DNA of 64,000 nucleotides from JACCTU01 sp963798985 (lineage in GTDB: Bacteria > Actinomycetota > Thermoleophilia > Gaiellales > Gaiellaceae), in contig CAWCVL010000009.1 of the NCBI GenBank assembly GCA_963798985.1, positions 372,001 through 436,000 on the forward strand. Direction: 5' to 3'. A model generated the notes under the pieces. It saw only the letters and a program-made list of their open reading frames with translations. It was not told the origin of the DNA and searched no databases. The translations under genes and the position numbers were made by a program. Shown here piece by piece: positions 61,911-64,000 of this stretch. How positions within the stretch are numbered: the stretch's first letter is position 1; each line of letters starts with the position of its first letter.

Positions 61911-62845
61911 GCCGCCGCGTCCTCGTCACCGGCGGCGGCGGCTTCATCGGCTCGAACCTCGCGCGCCGGCTGCTCGAGCAGGGCGACGACGTGCGCGTGC
62001 TCGACAACTTCTCCACCGGCAACCGGCGGAACCTCGCCGACGTCGTCGAGGAGCTCGAGGTGGTCGAGGGCGAGCTGCGGAGCTACGAGCGCGTGCACAA
62101 CGCGATGCGCGGCGTCGAGGTCGTCTTCCACCAGGGAGCGCTCCCGTCGGTGCCGCGCTCGGTGCAGGACCCGCTCACGACCGGCGCGGTGAACGTCGAG
62201 GGGACGCTCAACGTCCTGCTGGCCGCGCGCGACGAGGGCGTTCGCCGCGTGATCATCGCGTCGTCGTCTTCGGTGTACGGGAACACGGGGACGCTGCCGC
62301 GCTTCGAGACGCAGTTCCCCGACCCGCTCTCGCCCTACGCCGTCTCGAAGCTCGCCGCGGAGCGCTACGCCGTGTCCTTCGCGCGCGTGTACGGGCTCGA
62401 GACGGTGACGCTCCGCTACTTCAACGTCTTCGGCCCGAGGCAGGACCCGACCTCGCAGTACGCCGCCGTCGTCCCGCGCTTCATCGCCGCAGTCGATGCG
62501 GGCGAGCCCGTGTCGATCTACGGCGACGGCGAGCAGTCGCGCGATTTCACGTACGTGGACAACGTCGTCGACGCGAACATCAGGGCAGCCGACGCGCCCG
62601 AAGCCTCGGGCCACGTGATGAACGTCGCCACCGGCGAGCCGCGGAGCGTCAACGCGCTCGCCGACACGATCGGCGAGGTGCTCGGCAAGCGCGTCGAGAA
62701 GGAGTACCTCCCGCCCCGCACGGGTGACGTCCGCGACTCGTGGGCCGACGTCGCGGAGGCGCGGCGCCTGCTCGGCTGGGAGCCGCAGATCGGTCTCGAG
62801 GACGGTCTGCGCCTGACCGCCGACGCGTTCCTCGCGCGTGCCTGA
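61907..62845 (+). CDS. NAD-dependent nucleotide-sugar epimerase (UDP-glucose/UDP-GlcNAc 4-epimerase type)
   Basis: A 312-residue extended SDR. RVLVTGGGGFIGSNLARRLLEQG binds NAD, VLDNFSTGNRRNLADV follows, FHQGALPSVPRSVQDPLTTGAVNVEGTLNVLLAA matches WbpP/GalE, and ASSSSVYGNTGTLP with SPYAVSKLAAERYAVSFA gives Ser and the YxxxK pair. LRYFNVFGPRQDPTSQYAAVVPRF and DGEQSRDFTYVDNVV are the substrate-side motifs. The group acts on UDP-GlcNAc/GalNAc or UDP-Glc/Gal; which one cannot be settled. Intact. GTGA overlap at the start. Confidence 0.9.
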   Translation: MSRRVLVTGGGGFIGSNLARRLLEQGDDVRVLDNFSTGNRRNLADVVEELEVVEGELRSYERVHNAMRGVEVVFHQGALPSVPRSVQDPLTTGAVNVEGTLNVLLAARDEGVRRVIIASSSSVYGNTGTLPRFETQFPDPLSPYAVSKLAAERYAVSFARVYGLETVTLRYFNVFGPRQDPTSQYAAVVPRFIAAVDAGEPVSIYGDGEQSRDFTYVDNVVDANIRAADAPEASGHVMNVATGEPRSVNALADTIGEVLGKRVEKEYLPPRTGDVRDSWADVAEARRLLGWEPQIGLEDGLRLTADAFLARA

Positions 62846-64000
62846 GGAGCGGACGAAGGTCCTCCGGGTGATCGCCCGCCTGAACATGGGCGGGCCTGCG
62901 CTGCACGTGGCGTACCTCTCGGCCGGGCTCCGCGAGCACGGCTACGACACCACCCTCGTCGCCGGCAGCCTCGCGCGGGGCGAGGACTCGATGGAGTTCG
63001 TCGCAGACGAGTTGGGGGTGGAGGTCGTGCAGCTGCCGGGGCTTCGGCGCGACATCTCGCCGATCCGCGACGTGGTCGCGGTGCTTCGCCTCGCGCAGTT
63101 GATCAAGCGCGAACGACCGGCGATCCTGCACACGCACACCGCCAAGGCCGGGGCGGTCGGGCGCCTGGCGGCGCTCGTCTCGGGTGACGCGCGCCCGCCG
63201 ATCGTCGTGCACACGTTTCACGGCCACGTGCTGCGCGGGTACTTCGGGCCGCTCCGAACGCTCGGCTTCCGTTTGCTCGAGCGTTGGCTCGCACGCGGTA
63301 CGACCGCGCTCGTCGCGGTCAGCCCCGAAGTCCGGGACGACCTCGTCCGGCTCGGAGTTGCGCCGCGCGAGAAGTTCACCGTCGTGCGTCTCGGGATCGA
63401 GCTCGAGCAACGGCTGGGCGGCCGGAACGGCAGGGACGAGACCCGGCGCGTGCTCGGGATCTCACCCGAGCGGTTCACGGTCGGCTGGATCGGCCGCATG
63501 ACGGGCGTCAAGCGCACGGGTGACGTGCTGCTCGCCTTCAAGGAGCTCCGCGAGCGCGGGGTCGACGCGTGCCTCTGCATGGTCGGCGACGGCCCCGAGC
63601 GGGGGCAGGTCGAGCAGCGCGCTCACGACCTCGGGATCATGCGAGACACGTTGTTCCTCGGCTACCAGGAGGACGTCGCTCCGTTCTACGCCGCGTTCGA
63701 CGCGATGATCCTCCCCTCGGGCAACGAGGGGACTCCGGTCAGCGCGATCGAGTCCCTGGCCGCCGGGCGGCCGGTGGTCGCCACGCGGGTCGGAGGCGTG
63801 CCCGACGTCGTCCGCGACGGGGAAGACGGCTTCCTGGTCGAGCTCGGCGACGTCGGCGAGCTCGCAGGTGCGCTCGTGCGGCTCGCCGAGGACCCCGAGC
63901 TCCGGGTGCGGATGGGCGAGGCCGGCCGCGCCCGCGTGCTCCCGCGCTACGCCGTCGAGCGGCTCGTCGAGGACGTCGACCGGCTCTACCGCTCGCTTCT
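62838..64000 (+). CDS. GT4 family glycosyltransferase, 5' part (cut by window end)
   Basis: At least 387 residues; the frame is open to the window edge. GTG 62838 lies 8 bases inside the epimerase gene. KVLRVIARLNMGGPALHVAYLSAGL opens it (core RLNMGGPALHVAYL), then ILHTHTAKAGAVGRLAAL, VVHTFHGHVLRGYF and VAVSPEVRDDLVRLGV. The donor domain has TVVRLGIELEQRLGG, FTVGWIGRMTGVKRTGDVLLAF, CMVGDGPERGQVEQRA, LFLGYQEDVAPFYAAFDAMILPS and NEGTPVSAIESLAAGRPVVATRVGG with the EX7E pair. This is the WecB/PimA-like GT4 subgroup common in exopolysaccharide loci. Confidence 0.9.
   Translation, partial: MPEERTKVLRVIARLNMGGPALHVAYLSAGLREHGYDTTLVAGSLARGEDSMEFVADELGVEVVQLPGLRRDISPIRDVVAVLRLAQLIKRERPAILHTHTAKAGAVGRLAALVSGDARPPIVVHTFHGHVLRGYFGPLRTLGFRLLERWLARGTTALVAVSPEVRDDLVRLGVAPREKFTVVRLGIELEQRLGGRNGRDETRRVLGISPERFTVGWIGRMTGVKRTGDVLLAFKELRERGVDACLCMVGDGPERGQVEQRAHDLGIMRDTLFLGYQEDVAPFYAAFDAMILPSGNEGTPVSAIESLAAGRPVVATRVGGVPDVVRDGEDGFLVELGDVGELAGALVRLAEDPELRVRMGEAGRARVLPRYAVERLVEDVDRLYRSL

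Noticed and set aside
1..64000. tRNA, rRNA, CRISPR, insertion sequences, integrase or attachment sites
   Set aside because: No cloverleaf, spaced direct repeats, transposase motifs or terminal inverted repeats were seen on either strand.

Overview
The window is very GC-rich DNA from a high-GC actinobacterium. The class Thermoleophilia (Gaiellales/Solirubrobacterales-like) is the best guess. The reasons are a complete coenzyme F420 operon, frequent GTG starts, many 4-bp stop/start overlaps, apparently leaderless promoters and a large Actinobacteria-style cell-surface glycan locus. Taxonomy is inferred from gene content only. No tRNA, rRNA, CRISPR array, insertion sequence, integrase or origin was seen.

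Layout. (1) 1-7.7 kb is housekeeping and accessory: a partial dienelactone hydrolase, an aldo/keto reductase, a GlcD-type FAD oxidase coupled to a lipoprotein histidine phosphatase, an OLD-like ATPase/TOPRIM protein, a DUF6328 membrane protein, pdxH, an ArsR-SRPBCC pair and an ankyrin protein. (2) 7.7-10.5 kb is the F420 operon cofC-cofD-npdG-cofE, divergent from a polX with an altered polymerase site. (3) 12.3-18.1 kb holds hemE-hemH coupled to an O-antigen ABC-export ATPase (wzt-like), with the permease (wzm-like) and a methyltransferase nearby. (4) 18.1-64 kb is almost entirely surface polysaccharide biosynthesis: two candidate initiating enzymes (a WecA-like fusion and a WbaP-like sugar transferase), about a dozen GT4 and several GT2 glycosyltransferases, six large GT-C-like membrane proteins, GDP-fucose enzymes (gmd, fcl), further sugar epimerases, methyltransferases, deacetylases, an acetyltransferase, two Wzx-like flippases, an O-antigen ligase/polymerase-like protein and two secreted beta-sandwich proteins. 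Genes run on both strands in short operons with NTGA overlaps. The last gene is cut by the window edge.

How they would work together (inference): nucleotide sugars are made by gmd/fcl and the epimerases. The phosphotransferases load the first sugar on undecaprenyl phosphate. GT2/GT4 enzymes extend and methyltransferases/acetyltransferase decorate the chain. Flippases or the ABC exporter move it out. GT-C proteins and the ligase finish it outside.

Quality warning: about 25 genes are broken by frameshifts as given. Each break I worked through is repaired by adding or removing one C directly after a G on the + strand, and every repair restores conserved family sequence. I treat these as consensus errors and give whole-gene coordinates, with the break positions stated. 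They are dense at 19.9-22.9 kb and 33.5-44.5 kb.
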